Source: a virus. From it: a stretch of DNA of 64,000 bases. The stretch spans positions 28,448-92,447 of IMG/VR virus record IMGVR_UViG_3300017613_000561, one strand, 5' to 3'. The notes beneath the pieces were generated by a model. That model was not told the origin of the DNA. It searched no databases and was given only the letters and a program-made list of their open reading frames with translations. This document shows positions 8,061 to 16,317 of this stretch, piece after piece. Numbering within the stretch: the stretch's first letter is position 1; every line of letters starts with the position of its first letter. The translations under genes were made by a program, and so were the position numbers.

Positions 8061-8516
8061 ATGGGTAGAAAGAAACAATACGATGACGGTCTTACGCCAT
8101 ATCAGAGATGGTATGCCAGGAACAAAAAGGCACATAACAAAAAGCGTAGGGATAAGTATCAGGAAGATACTGACTATCGTGAAAAGAAGATTCAGGAGGC
8201 CAGGGACTACCGTAGTAGTGTTCGTATGCCAGAACACCATCTACAGATACAGACGGAAGAGGGTGTTCGGTTTGTTTATCAGATACAGGTGGCGGCTGAT
8301 TGGGCTGAATGTACGGTAGAGGAATTAGACTACTGGAGGAAGAAAGGGTTGTTGGGGGCTCCTCTGTATTACGGTAAGGAAAAGGTGTATTTGAAGAGGC
8401 ATATGCTGGTCATACATAGACTGGTTGCTTTGTTAAGTCAGGGGTCTATGGATAAAGAATCTAGGACTAAATGGAAGTCTTACCTTTCAGAGGTGTGGGA
8501 TGCCCGTGCCAGATAA
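8061..8516 (+). CDS. Putative MerR-like DNA-binding protein
   Basis: 151 aa. The first 70 residues are very basic (many K and R, predicted helical). A C-terminal segment, about residues 85-130 (VAADWAECTVEELDYWRKKG then a YYGKEKVYL strand), resembles a MerR-type winged helix. It would bind DNA; no effector domain is visible. It follows the SF2 helicase by 9 nt and overlaps the next gene by 17 nt. The assignment rests on pattern only. Confidence 0.5.
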   Translation: MGRKKQYDDGLTPYQRWYARNKKAHNKKRRDKYQEDTDYREKKIQEARDYRSSVRMPEHHLQIQTEEGVRFVYQIQVAADWAECTVEELDYWRKKGLLGAPLYYGKEKVYLKRHMLVIHRLVALLSQGSMDKESRTKWKSYLSEVWDARAR

Positions 8517-8814
8517 TATAACCATCCAGGTAGGGAAGGCCACCATTAGTAAGGTTTTTAAATCAGGAGGGCAAGTCGTGTCTGAAACAGAAAGTAATGA
8601 AGAGGTAGGTGAATCTCAATTGTACAATCAGCCTACGTGTAATGTTGGTGTGTCTGTTGGAGTCACCAAGAACACGGGTAACTTCAATAGCCTTAAGATC
8701 CAGGTGTCGTTGCATATGCCTTGTTACGTGGAGGAGATAGATCCGGTATATGAGTACACCAAGGAGTGGGTTGATAACAAGATGGATGCCATTGTAGCCG
8801 AGATAGAGGAGTAA
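8500..8814 (+). CDS. Conserved hypothetical upstream of recA (104 aa)
   Basis: Beta-rich N-terminus, acidic C-terminus (VDNKMDAIVAEIEE). It ends 2 nt before recA. Small proteins of this kind commonly sit beside phage recA genes, so a role with the recombinase is inferred from position. No domain recognised. Confidence 0.65.
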   Translation: MPVPDNITIQVGKATISKVFKSGGQVVSETESNEEVGESQLYNQPTCNVGVSVGVTKNTGNFNSLKIQVSLHMPCYVEEIDPVYEYTKEWVDNKMDAIVAEIEE

Positions 8815-8816
8815 CC

Positions 8817-9884
8817 ATGTCTAAAGCTGCTGACGTAGCCTCAGAGCTACAAAAAAAGTTGGGTGAGACCGTTGTCACCACTGGTGAGTATTTGGTGGAT
8901 GTAGAACGCATACCTACAGGGGTGTTCCCTTTTGACTTATCTTGTGGGGGTGGTTTTCCAAGGGGTAAGGTTTCCATAGTTTATGGCCCTGAATCGTCAG
9001 GTAAGACCAACTTGTTTTTGTTGTCCATTGCTTTGGAACAGAAGTTGAACCCACACATGGAAAACGTGTTTGTGGATGTGGAGAACAGCTTTGATCCCTC
9101 CTGGGCCAAGAAGATGGGGGTGGATGTAGACAAGTTGCTGGTGTTGCATCCAGATCATGCAGAGCAGGCTGTTGATATGGTGGATGCCATGTTGCAGGCT
9201 GAGGATGTGTCGTTGATAGTGGTGGATTCACTGGCAGCAATGATCCCGCTTAATGAGCAGGATAGTACGGCTGCAAAGGCGCAGGTTGGTGGGGCCAGTG
9301 CGTTGATAGGAAAGTTGATCCGTAAGGGTGTAAGTCAGCAGTCTAAAGAGAAGCGCAAGGGACATTACCCTACACTGCTATTGGTGAATCAGATCCGTAT
9401 GAAGATCGGGGTCATGTTTGGTAGCCCTGAGACCATGCCTGGAGGTAACGCTATAAAGTTTGCCTCAGGCCTTACTGCCAGGATATACGGTAAGAATGAG
9501 ATGTTGGAGAGCATATCTAAGACCATGCCTGTATTGAAGGAGACTCAGGTTGTTATCCAGAAATGGAAGGTGCCTATTGTAGCGGTGAACAGTAAGTACA
9601 AGATGTGCATGATTCCACACAATGGAATGGTGCCTGGAGATGTGAGAGATAGGGGGACAGTGGAGACGTACCTCAGGGATATGGGTCAGATCGTAAAGCA
9701 GGGGGCCAAGTGGTTTTTCTTTGGCACGGAGTATAAGACCCTGACGGCTGGGTTGGATGCCCTGTACGCAGATGAAGAGGCCCTGACCTACGCTAAGCAG
9801 ATGATTATAGATGGTATGGTTAGCAAGATTCATGGATTACCCACGGAGTTTGATGATGTGGAAGAGAAAAACAACAAAAAATAA
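8817..9884 (+). CDS. recA: RecA/UvsX-like recombinase
   Basis: Strand-exchange ATPase for recombination-dependent replication and repair. The core starts at IPTGVFPFDLSCGGGFPRG and Walker A is GPESSGKT at residues 57-64; Walker B is LIVVDSLAAM at about residues 131-140. The loop containing LLVNQIRMKIGVMFG matches the RecA L2 neighbourhood. 355 aa is full length for phage RecA. It is preceded by a good ribosome-binding site (GAGGAG) and followed by overlapping nuclease genes, forming a recombination module. Confidence 0.92.
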   Translation: MSKAADVASELQKKLGETVVTTGEYLVDVERIPTGVFPFDLSCGGGFPRGKVSIVYGPESSGKTNLFLLSIALEQKLNPHMENVFVDVENSFDPSWAKKMGVDVDKLLVLHPDHAEQAVDMVDAMLQAEDVSLIVVDSLAAMIPLNEQDSTAAKAQVGGASALIGKLIRKGVSQQSKEKRKGHYPTLLLVNQIRMKIGVMFGSPETMPGGNAIKFASGLTARIYGKNEMLESISKTMPVLKETQVVIQKWKVPIVAVNSKYKMCMIPHNGMVPGDVRDRGTVETYLRDMGQIVKQGAKWFFFGTEYKTLTAGLDALYADEEALTYAKQMIIDGMVSKIHGLPTEFDDVEEKNNKK

Positions 9885-10263
9885 GAACCCCTTTGTCCCC
9901 GGCAATGATTCGGACCATGGTGGGAACTCAGAGGTACGGGTTGCGGAAAGTTTAGGTGCAGAGACGACTATGGCTAGTGGTGCAATGCCGGGGGATAAAG
10001 GTGATTTTGACTTGGAGGCCGGGGAGCATTATTCCTTTAAAGGTGAGTGTAAAGCCACCAGGAATGAAAGCATGTCCCTTAAGTTGTCTTGGCTACATAA
10101 GATAAGATTGGAGGCCTTGGAAGTTAATAAACTACCTTGCCTTACAGTGTCGTTTGTAACCCCAACTGGGGAGGCGAAAGACAATGGAGATTGGGTGCTC
10201 GTACCGGCTAGAGTATTCAAAGAAGTGTTTACTAATAATGGAGATAATGATGACTGCGATTAA
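9853..10263 (+). CDS. Small PD-(D/E)XK nuclease, resolvase-like
   Basis: 136-aa nuclease. E27 (SEVRV), D51/D53 (GDFDL) and E65-x-K67 (GECK) make a PD-(D/E)XK active site of the kind seen in Holliday-junction resolvase-like and other small phage nucleases. The start overlaps recA by 32 nt; GGAG sits just before the double ATG at 9853/9856. The frame is open further upstream but only within recA. Substrate uncertain: branched DNA is likely from context, but a RuvC-like resolvase is also encoded at 11462. Confidence 0.65.
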   Translation: MMWKRKTTKNKNPFVPGNDSDHGGNSEVRVAESLGAETTMASGAMPGDKGDFDLEAGEHYSFKGECKATRNESMSLKLSWLHKIRLEALEVNKLPCLTVSFVTPTGEAKDNGDWVLVPARVFKEVFTNNGDNDDCD

Positions 10264-10543
10264 AAAGCTACAGGTGTACCAGACCTCTGATGGGTCTGTT
10301 TATGAAGATGAGAACGAGGCTCTACGACATCAGGCCATGTTGGACTCAGGGGCTAGGGTGGACGATTACCTGAACGGGTTGAAGATCAGTGAGCAGGCCA
10401 AGGCTAGACGCAAGACCACCATTCTGGAGTGGGTTGCCTATGAAGCCGGGTTGCCTGTGGATGTTGGGGAAGAGGATACGCCTAAGAAAGAGTCCCCGGG
10501 TGCTGCCAAGAAAGAGGATGCTAAAAAGAAAGCTGCTGAGTAA
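10247..10543 (+). CDS. Hypothetical protein (98 aa)
   Basis: Start at the double ATG (10247/10250) with GGAG before it; the upstream extension would overlap the nuclease gene. The N-terminus reads as a beta hairpin with YQTSDGSVYEDENEA, a pattern common in phage small proteins; the C-terminus is a lysine/alanine-rich tail (PGAAKKEDAKKKAAE). It overlaps genes on both sides. Not recognised. Confidence 0.6.
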   Translation: MMTAIKKLQVYQTSDGSVYEDENEALRHQAMLDSGARVDDYLNGLKISEQAKARRKTTILEWVAYEAGLPVDVGEEDTPKKESPGAAKKEDAKKKAAE

Positions 10544-11481
10544 TGAAATTTGCTAAGAAGCTGTCGGAGCATATGCCCAAGGAAGGGCTTAAGCTCCATA
10601 TACATCGGTTGCTGGCTGGGTGGGACAAGCCTAGACCAGTAACGCATATTCATGCCAGTGATTTGACCAAGATGGATAAGAACACGGAGTATTGTCCCCG
10701 GGAGTTTGCACTTCTCCAACTCACAGGGTACAAGGCCAAGGACAGGTTCATAGGTACCAGTTTACAATACACTTTTGATATGGGCAGGCTATTAGAGCAC
10801 CAGATGCAAAATGTGTATGCCAAAGATATAGCCATAGGTGAATGGTTATGTTTCCACTGCAGTAAGAAGACTTCTTTTGGGAGCCATCCCGGTACTTGTA
10901 CGGTGTGTAACCGTAAGGATTGGAACTATATTGAGCCCAGATTTATGTCCCAATATTGTGGTGCGAGTGGCGGTATAGATTTGTTGGTAAAACTAAAGGG
11001 GGAGAAAAAGTTACGGTTGGTAGAAGTGAAGAGCATAGACAAGGATATGTATAAGCAGTTGGTAGCTCCATTAGCTGAACATACGCTAAGAACCAATCTG
11101 TACCTGCGGCTGGTAGAGGAGAGTAACTCCCCGTTCAAAGATATGGTGAACACCAAGGAAGGAATGGTGTTTTACATGTGTAAAGGTTTTGGGACTCAAG
11201 ATAATAGTCTGACTGATTTTGCTGTAACAGATGCTGGGTTCAGCCCGTTTAAGGAGTTCTTTGTTGGGCGCAATGATTCGGACACAGATGCGTTGGTAGA
11301 GCTGTCCCGGCAGTTGTTTGCCTGGAGAAATAAAGCGGCCGGTGTACCGCCCCCGATATGCTCCCATGGTATGTGTCCCCGGGCTAAAAAGTGCAAGGTA
11401 GCTAAGGTGTGTTGGTCTGGAGAATATCCTCCAGGGGCCAAAATATATCTGGAGGATAAAAATGAAAGTACTGGGGCTTGA
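10543..11481 (+). CDS. Cas4/RecB-like PD-(D/E)XK exonuclease
   Basis: 312 aa. Nuclease residues H86, D146 and E161-x-K163 (RLVEVKS) match the RecB/Cas4 arrangement. C51 and a C-terminal cluster (CSHGMCPRAKKCKVAKVC, about residues 272-289) could hold the iron-sulfur cluster of Cas4/AddB types. A separate zinc-type insertion has C103, C106, C119 and C122. It likely resects DNA ends to feed RecA. It overlaps the upstream stop codon (TAATG) and the RuvC-like gene by 20 nt. The cluster assignment is inferred. Confidence 0.78.
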   Translation: MKFAKKLSEHMPKEGLKLHIHRLLAGWDKPRPVTHIHASDLTKMDKNTEYCPREFALLQLTGYKAKDRFIGTSLQYTFDMGRLLEHQMQNVYAKDIAIGEWLCFHCSKKTSFGSHPGTCTVCNRKDWNYIEPRFMSQYCGASGGIDLLVKLKGEKKLRLVEVKSIDKDMYKQLVAPLAEHTLRTNLYLRLVEESNSPFKDMVNTKEGMVFYMCKGFGTQDNSLTDFAVTDAGFSPFKEFFVGRNDSDTDALVELSRQLFAWRNKAAGVPPPICSHGMCPRAKKCKVAKVCWSGEYPPGAKIYLEDKNESTGA

Positions 11482-12013
11482 TACCTCCACCAAAACTGGG
11501 GCAGTAGTTGTTGATTTCTTTGGGCATGATGGCCCTATAACAAATGGGTTTAAAATCTTGTTTGCTGAGGAGTTGGAGCATAAGAAGCTAAAGGATTTGG
11601 AACGCTGCGCTGCTTTAGCTGGGGATGTGATTGAGATTATGGAAACGCATACCCCTGATCTGGCTGTGATTGAAGGCTACGGGTATGGGAACGCAAATAC
11701 GCTGGTTACCTTGGTGGAGATAGGTACTATCATCAGGTACTTTCTGAAACAGTACCAGCTGCCCTATGTAGTGGTGGCCCCAACCACACTAAAGAAGTTT
11801 GTGACGGGTAAGGGTAATGCCACTAAAGATCAGATGATGCTGCAGGTTTACAAGCGTTGGAGGTACGAGGCAGACACCAACAATATTGCAGATGCAGTGG
11901 GCCTTGCTATGACAGGAGGTGCGTTGTATGGGCACTTAGACATGCCCAAGCAGAACATGGAGGCTTTAAAACCACTGCGTAGAGAACTACCTTCACTATC
12001 CCTCAGCACTTAA
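11462..12013 (+). CDS. RuvC-like Holliday junction resolvase
   Basis: 183 aa, RNase H fold. D7 (LGLDTST), E71 (VIEGYG) and D144 with D138 near the C-terminus (DTNNIADAVGLA) form the expected acidic active site; length fits RuvC (about 170-190). It would cleave four-way junctions made by RecA. The stop codon lies within a palindrome at 12006. The ribosome-binding site is the GGAGG inside the end of the exonuclease gene. Confidence 0.82.
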   Translation: MKVLGLDTSTKTGAVVVDFFGHDGPITNGFKILFAEELEHKKLKDLERCAALAGDVIEIMETHTPDLAVIEGYGYGNANTLVTLVEIGTIIRYFLKQYQLPYVVVAPTTLKKFVTGKGNATKDQMMLQVYKRWRYEADTNNIADAVGLAMTGGALYGHLDMPKQNMEALKPLRRELPSLSLST

Positions 12014-12017
12014 GTGC
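12006..12017. repeat. Palindrome GCACTTAAGTGC
   Basis: Exact copy overlapping the resolvase stop codon and 33 bp upstream of the next -35 element. Confidence 0.85.
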
Positions 12018-12029
12018 AAAACTAATTAA

Positions 12030-12041
12030 GAACTTAAGTGC
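12030..12041. repeat. Palindrome variant GAACTTAAGTGC
   Basis: Second copy 24 bp (about two helical turns) after the exact one, ending 8 bp before the -35 box. The left arm is changed. The paired sites look like an operator upstream of a promoter. Confidence 0.55.
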
Positions 12042-12049
12042 AAAACTAT

Positions 12050-12078
12050 TTGACAAACGCAGTTAGCTATGTCATAGT
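12050..12078 (+). promoter_or_regulatory. Phage promoter (TTTGACAAAC class)
   Basis: TTGACA at 12050-12055, 17-bp spacer, CATAGT at 12073-12078. It drives the H1-tail protein gene. Two palindromes lie immediately upstream. Confidence 0.85.
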
Positions 12079-12124
12079 TAAGACACGGTTAACAACTTTT
12101 ACACGTAACGTAAGTAAGGAGAAT

Positions 12125-12994
12125 ATGATGGCTGAGTCACCCACAATGAAAGTCCTGACTAAAGGACAGAAGGACGGGAATAAAGCAACTGCAAAGACCA
12201 CCAAGGCCCCCGCTAAGAAGGCTGTGAAAACCACCAAGTCCAAGGTCAAGACCGGTGAGGTGGTGGGTAAAGATCTGATTCTGGACACAGTACAAGAGTT
12301 GGAGAACATGAACCAAGCGGCCACCCTTAAAGGTGTCAGGGCTTGTTTGGAAACAGCTGGTTATAGTAATTTCCAGTTGGGTGGGCTATTGCAGCGCATC
12401 CAGGAAGAAGGCTGGTGGGATAACGGAGAGCATGAATCCTTCAAGGACTTTATTCAGGCGGAGTATGGTTTGGGCCTGCGTAAAGCTGCTTACCTCATGG
12501 CGATATATACCGGGCTGGTTGAATCCGGTGTCAAGTGGGAGCAGGTTCAGGCTCTGGGTTGGACCAAGCTGCGTGAACTGGTCTCTATGCTGACTGTAGA
12601 TAATGTTGATGAATGGGTGGAGAAGGCCAAGGAGATGACCACTCTGCAGTTGATCGAATACATCAAGGCAGAGAAGGCACAGGGTAAGGGTGATAAAGAT
12701 GCACCTACCAAGGAAGAGGCACAGAAGATCAAGACCAAGACCTTCAAGCTCCATGCTGACCAGCTGGAGACCGTAGACACAGCACTTGAACGGGCTCGGG
12801 AAGAGGGTGAGACGGAGTATGACACGGTAGCACTTGATTACATCTGCATGCGGTACCTCAGTAATGATGCAGGTAAGGCCAAGACGACTAAGCCGCCTAC
12901 TTTGGAGAAGCAGTTCAAAGAAGCCGGTGTTGATAAGGTGCTGGAAGCCTTTGAAGAGGCGTTTCCAGAGTGCAACATCACGGTAGCTATGTAA
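12125..12994 (+). CDS. Protein with histone H1-like basic tail
   Basis: 289 aa; start at the first of two ATGs, after AAGGAGAA. Residues about 15-50 are a lysine/alanine/threonine-rich tail (KATAKTTKAPAKKAVKTTKS) like those of bacterial H1-like proteins. The globular part (about 55-190) is helical with several tryptophans, followed by a charged C-terminal domain. DNA binding is probable from the tail; the globular domain is not recognised. It has its own strong promoter with two upstream palindromes, so it may be abundant and regulated. Confidence 0.6.
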   Translation: MMAESPTMKVLTKGQKDGNKATAKTTKAPAKKAVKTTKSKVKTGEVVGKDLILDTVQELENMNQAATLKGVRACLETAGYSNFQLGGLLQRIQEEGWWDNGEHESFKDFIQAEYGLGLRKAAYLMAIYTGLVESGVKWEQVQALGWTKLRELVSMLTVDNVDEWVEKAKEMTTLQLIEYIKAEKAQGKGDKDAPTKEEAQKIKTKTFKLHADQLETVDTALERAREEGETEYDTVALDYICMRYLSNDAGKAKTTKPPTLEKQFKEAGVDKVLEAFEEAFPECNITVAM

Positions 12995-13002
12995 TTACCG
13001 GT

Positions 13003-13022
13003 GGGGGGCAAGAATGCCCCCC
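13003..13022 (+). terminator. GC hairpin after the H1-tail gene
   Basis: Perfect 8-bp stem GGGGGGCA/TGCCCCCC with loop AGAA, beginning 8 nt after the stop codon. There is no T run, so it may protect the mRNA 3' end rather than terminate. Confidence 0.6.
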
Positions 13023-13044
13023 TATAGGATCAAGGAGAATAGAT

Positions 13045-13233
13045 ATGTTGTTTCTTAATCAGGTATATGTTCCAGGGATTCTGTATGAACACATCAGGGT
13101 TTTCCATATCGTAACAGGACTGCTGTTGACGGCGGTCACTGGTTGGTGGGCCTTCATTCTAGTTGTACAGGTGTTCTATGCTATTTGGGTTGCCTTTGAG
13201 AGGAATGATCTGCGTAAGGGCAGCACCATTTAG
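13045..13233 (+). CDS. Small membrane protein (62 aa)
   Basis: Start chosen at ATG 13045, preceded by AAGGAGAATAG. The region IVTGLLLTAVTGWWAFILVV and following residues make one long or two tight transmembrane helices; the C-terminus is charged (ERNDLRKGS). It lies in the host inner membrane if expressed. Role unknown; nothing in the context points to lysis. Confidence 0.6.
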   Translation: MLFLNQVYVPGILYEHIRVFHIVTGLLLTAVTGWWAFILVVQVFYAIWVAFERNDLRKGSTI

Positions 13234-13246
13234 TAAGGAGGGGATC

Positions 13247-13651
13247 GTGAAGGTTATATGTCCGTATTGCGATAATCCGGCAGAGCTGGTGGATGGAACA
13301 ACGGTTTACCCACACAGGCCCGATCTAGGGCACTTGAAGTTTTGGAATTGTGCCCCTTGTAATGCCTACGTAGGAACACATAAGAATAGTCGTAGACATA
13401 AGCCATTAGGAAGATTAGCCAATGCAGAACTTAGAAACTGGAAAGGTTTTGCCCACGGTGCTTTCGATCCCTTATGGGAGACCATGGTAATACGGGATAA
13501 CATTAAGGCAGTAAAGGCCAGAGGTAGAGCCTACAAGTGGTTGGCTGCACAACTGGAGATAGATATTAAGGATTGTCATATTGGGATGTTTGATGTGGCT
13601 ATGTGTAAAAGAGTGGTAGGTCTTTGTCATAGAACGCGGGTCATTATGTAA
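13247..13651 (+). CDS. DUF3268 zinc-finger protein
   Basis: 134 aa. GTG start at 13247, with AAGGAGG upstream; the frame extends further 5' but overlaps the membrane protein gene. CPYCDNPAELVDG, then YPHRPDLGHLKFWNCAPCNAY, then PLGRLANAELRNWK and AFDPLW match the zinc-finger-containing DUF3268 family, known mostly from phages and mobile elements. Cysteines in two CxxC pairs bind zinc. Molecular function of the family is unknown to me. Confidence 0.8.
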   Translation: MKVICPYCDNPAELVDGTTVYPHRPDLGHLKFWNCAPCNAYVGTHKNSRRHKPLGRLANAELRNWKGFAHGAFDPLWETMVIRDNIKAVKARGRAYKWLAAQLEIDIKDCHIGMFDVAMCKRVVGLCHRTRVIM

Positions 13652-13672
13652 CGTAAATTATCAGGAGGGATC

Positions 13673-13849
13673 ATGCCATATTTCAGGGTAACGTGGGAGA
13701 TGTATTTTGAAACAGACACACCACAGGAAGCAGCAGAGGAGGCTTTGAGGGTACAGCGAGATCCAGCCTCAGAAGCTACCTGCTTTGTTGTAGTCAACAT
13801 GGGTACTGGGGATCAGATGTATGTTGACATAGATATAGTAGATCCATAG
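13673..13849 (+). CDS. Small hypothetical protein (58 aa)
   Basis: ATG 13673 after AGGAGGGATC. The product alternates strands and one helix (MPYFRVTWEMYFETD, then QEAAEEALRVQRD, then FVVVNMGTGDQM), a compact beta-alpha-beta layout. It matches a common phage type of small protein, function unknown. Confidence 0.6.
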   Translation: MPYFRVTWEMYFETDTPQEAAEEALRVQRDPASEATCFVVVNMGTGDQMYVDIDIVDP

Positions 13850-13859
13850 GGAGATTATC

Positions 13860-14177
13860 ATGGGTAAGATTGCACAATTAGAAGAAAGCCTGACAATTGT
13901 CACTAATGAGTTGGAGAAGGCTAAGATTGAGTGTAGAGGTTTTGAACGCTCAGTAAAAGAACAGCAACGTATGCGGCAGGAGGCGGAGTCTGAGCTTACC
14001 TGCCTTAGGACACAGTTGGGTGACATACAGAAGGCTATCCAGTTAGTAACTGCCATAACGTATCCAGAAGCAGAACTGTACTCTGCGGAAGTATATATGC
14101 CTGCAGGTGGGCTAAAAGCTAAGGCAGAAGACGAGGAGCTGAGATTCCTTAGGTACATTTATAAGTTGTGCCGGTAA
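13860..14177 (+). CDS. Coiled-coil protein (105 aa)
   Basis: Residues 3-60 form a heptad-rich coiled coil (LEESLTIVTNELEKAK and onward), followed by a short globular tail. Ribosome-binding site AGGGAGA. No function recognised. It ends just before a promoter. Confidence 0.6.
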   Translation: MGKIAQLEESLTIVTNELEKAKIECRGFERSVKEQQRMRQEAESELTCLRTQLGDIQKAIQLVTAITYPEAELYSAEVYMPAGGLKAKAEDEELRFLRYIYKLCR

Positions 14178-14183
14178 TACTAT

Positions 14184-14212
14184 TTGACAAACGTCCCTCT
14201 AATTAGTACAGT
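14184..14212 (+). promoter_or_regulatory. Phage promoter (TTTGACAAAC class)
   Basis: TTGACA at 14184-14189, 17-bp spacer, TACAGT at 14207-14212. It drives the 60-aa gene at 14242. Confidence 0.8.
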
Positions 14213-14241
14213 ATTAGGACAATAACACCCTAGGAGGGCTT

Positions 14242-14424
14242 ATGCCTAACCAACTTTTGCGTCTCCCCAGTGGCCATATTTTTATCCCGCTACATGATGA
14301 TGAGCTAGATAAATACCACACCATTTATCATTTTAGTTACCGTGGTGCTGTAGGTTTGCTTGGAAAATTAGCCCCAACCAGCCTAAATGGGTGGGAAGTG
14401 GTAGCTGTATATATAGAGGAGTAG
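14242..14424 (+). CDS. Small hypothetical protein (60 aa)
   Basis: Monocistronic: its own promoter, ribosome-binding site CTAGGAGG and another promoter 15 nt after its stop. The product has a C-terminal GWEVVAVYIEE strand. Not recognised. Confidence 0.6.
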   Translation: MPNQLLRLPSGHIFIPLHDDELDKYHTIYHFSYRGAVGLLGKLAPTSLNGWEVVAVYIEE

Positions 14425-14438
14425 GAAGTTATTATTGT

Positions 14439-14467
14439 TTGACAAACGTACAACTATACAGCATAGT
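14439..14467 (+). promoter_or_regulatory. Phage promoter (TTTGACAAAC class)
   Basis: TTGACA at 14439-14444, 17-bp spacer, CATAGT at 14462-14467. A TATAGT also follows at 14467-14472 but is too far for the same -35. It drives the SWIM gene; the leader holds GCTAGGAGC at 14489-14497. Confidence 0.8.
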
Positions 14468-14501
14468 ATAGTTAGGGTACACATAAAAGCTAGGAGCTAA
14501 A

Positions 14502-15662
14502 ATGAAGCAGCTAGTAATATCAATGACAGATCCAAGTAAGAAGTATGAGGTGGACCTGGAGAAGGAAACCTGTAATTGTCCAGCCTATGCTAAGGGTAAG
14601 ACTCGCCCCTGTAAGCATCTGGTTGAGCTGGGAGTTAAGCCAAAAAAGAAGAAGGTAGTCACCAGCTATGTGAAGTCAGCTATCCAGAAGGCCTACCGTA
14701 GGAATGATCAGCCATTGTTAATCTGGAGCTTTAACTGGCTCTGGAAGAATGAGCGTAACTGGATCTGGTGGAGATACATGGTGCTACCAGCAGAAGACCA
14801 CTGGAAGGGTGTGGTGGAGATGGGCAGGGCTCATGATGAAGCTAAGATGGTCTATAAGCATGATCCTGTGGGGGCCAAGCATTTATTGCTATGTGGGTTG
14901 TTGAACACGATGGCTCAGAAGAAGAGTCAGGATTCTAACGGGATTCGCCAGTTAGCTGATGTAGTCAGATCTACTAGCCAGGTTAAGACCCCGCACTTGA
15001 TGGGGGCCATTATTAAGAAAGTAGATGTATCCCAGATGTTGTTCTTTGAGTTTTACCGCAGTATTTCTGACCCAGTAGCCGTTGATGCTAAGGGTCTGAT
15101 ATCCCCCATTGTTTGGGAGACTATCTGGCATAAGGTAGCTGAACTGAAAGAGTCGGGTATTAGTCTGGGGAAGTACGTAGATCTGTGTGATGGGATCAAG
15201 GCTATGCAGTACCGCGCAGCCATGGGGGGAGGCCCAGGATACACCACTCTGTTTCTGGCAGTAATTGCCCTCCAACTCTACTACACAGAGCTGGGACGAT
15301 CTATTACAGGGGAGCCTAGTGATGAGGTTCTGTCTTCTGGGGAATGGATTACCCCGCATGTAACCCCGCCGTGGTGCTGCTTGGATATGCATACAGGGCC
15401 TGGGAAGAGAGTGTTGGGCTACATCACCAAGATTGTCAGTAACACGCATATGGATGGTGCCGAATGTAAGGCAGCAGTAGAAGAGATTTGGTTCATAAAT
15501 GAAACCGCGCTGGTGAACGAAACCGATGAAGACAGTGTTTGGTGGAAGCTGGGATGTAACGCCTATCTGATCCAGCACGGAGTAAAGCCAAAAGAGATGA
15601 AGAAACTTTGGGACGAGAAGTTGAGAGATATCGTCCGTAAGAAGATCATATTGTGGAGCTAG
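14502..15662 (+). CDS. SWIM zinc-finger protein, collar-like domain
   Basis: 386 aa. The N-terminus holds a SWIM motif (CNCPAYAKGKTRPCKHL, about residues 24-40), which binds zinc and usually DNA or protein. The next region (YVKSAIQKAYRRND..., about residues 56-105, ending in MVLPAEDHW) recalls the C-terminal collar of MgsA/RarA and clamp-loader subunits, without any ATPase core. The rest is helical and not recognised. A link to clamp or replication-fork biology is inference. It has its own promoter and the GCTAGGAGC leader. Confidence 0.6.
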   Translation: MKQLVISMTDPSKKYEVDLEKETCNCPAYAKGKTRPCKHLVELGVKPKKKKVVTSYVKSAIQKAYRRNDQPLLIWSFNWLWKNERNWIWWRYMVLPAEDHWKGVVEMGRAHDEAKMVYKHDPVGAKHLLLCGLLNTMAQKKSQDSNGIRQLADVVRSTSQVKTPHLMGAIIKKVDVSQMLFFEFYRSISDPVAVDAKGLISPIVWETIWHKVAELKESGISLGKYVDLCDGIKAMQYRAAMGGGPGYTTLFLAVIALQLYYTELGRSITGEPSDEVLSSGEWITPHVTPPWCCLDMHTGPGKRVLGYITKIVSNTHMDGAECKAAVEEIWFINETALVNETDEDSVWWKLGCNAYLIQHGVKPKEMKKLWDEKLRDIVRKKIILWS

Positions 15663-15663
15663 T

Positions 15664-15675
15664 GCACTCAAGTGC
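15664..15675. repeat. Palindrome variant GCACTCAAGTGC
   Basis: Begins 1 bp after the SWIM gene stop codon and ends just before AGAGGA, the ribosome-binding site of the next gene. Confidence 0.7.
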
Positions 15676-15688
15676 AGAGGATCAGAAG

Positions 15689-15877
15689 ATGGATAGAAAC
15701 GAGCTGATAGAACGCATAGTAGCGGTGATGGACGATTGGGACCGGGATACCTTACTAGCGTGGGCCAAGACAGAGAGGCGGGAGGATCTTGATAGGTTGG
15801 AGGATGAAGACATCAGGAACATCGCTGACACTGTACTTGGGGACTGGGAGCAGGAAGAGTACGACAACGAGGGTTAG
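15689..15877 (+). CDS. Small acidic protein (62 aa)
   Basis: Start ATG 15689, after palindrome and AGAGGA. The product is highly charged and acidic (many D/E), helical (NELIERIVAVMDDWDRDTL). This is a common phage small-protein type and could be a DNA mimic or regulator, but nothing specific supports that. Confidence 0.6.
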   Translation: MDRNELIERIVAVMDDWDRDTLLAWAKTERREDLDRLEDEDIRNIADTVLGDWEQEEYDNEG

Positions 15878-15882
15878 AACCA

Positions 15883-16317
15883 ATGGAATTTCCGATAACA
15901 GTAGAAAGCATAAAGGTCATCAACAAGGCCTACGAGCCCAGTAATTTTATGGCGGGGGCTGAGGTGGGAGACTTTGTATCTATCAGACCCTGCGCGGAGG
16001 AGTATGAGAATAAGACTTTCCTGGGTATATACATAGGGGAGATAAGTGTTGGGACCGCACACTTCTTTGAAGCATCGGATGATGAGTACCTTAAGGGGGT
16101 GTTGGAGCTAATGCATAACACCAACCCAGCTATCTTTGTACCCAACCTGAACAAGGTGATCTTTGGATGCGAGAGTTGGTGGGGTGTGATTAAGGATGAG
16201 TCCCACCTAAAGCAGATCACGGACGAGGACATAGAAAACGTCTGGTATGTAAAAGCCCTGAAAGCCATAGCAGAGACGCGGGAGAAAAAGGAGAACAGTA
16301 ATGGCGATAAGCTTTGA
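15883..16317 (+). CDS. Conserved phage hypothetical (144 aa)
   Basis: The pattern VGDFVSIRPCAEEYENKTFLG, then PAIFVPNLNKVIFGCESWW and ITDEDIENVWYVKALKA recurs in many unrelated phages in my memory, always without assigned function. Mixed alpha/beta, soluble. It overlaps the next gene by 17 nt. Confidence 0.7.
   Translation: MEFPITVESIKVINKAYEPSNFMAGAEVGDFVSIRPCAEEYENKTFLGIYIGEISVGTAHFFEASDDEYLKGVLELMHNTNPAIFVPNLNKVIFGCESWWGVIKDESHLKQITDEDIENVWYVKALKAIAETREKKENSNGDKL

Noticed and set aside
10184-10246. 5' extension of the gene ending at 10543
   Set aside because: Lies wholly inside the nuclease gene; GGAG precedes the ATG pair at 10247/10250.
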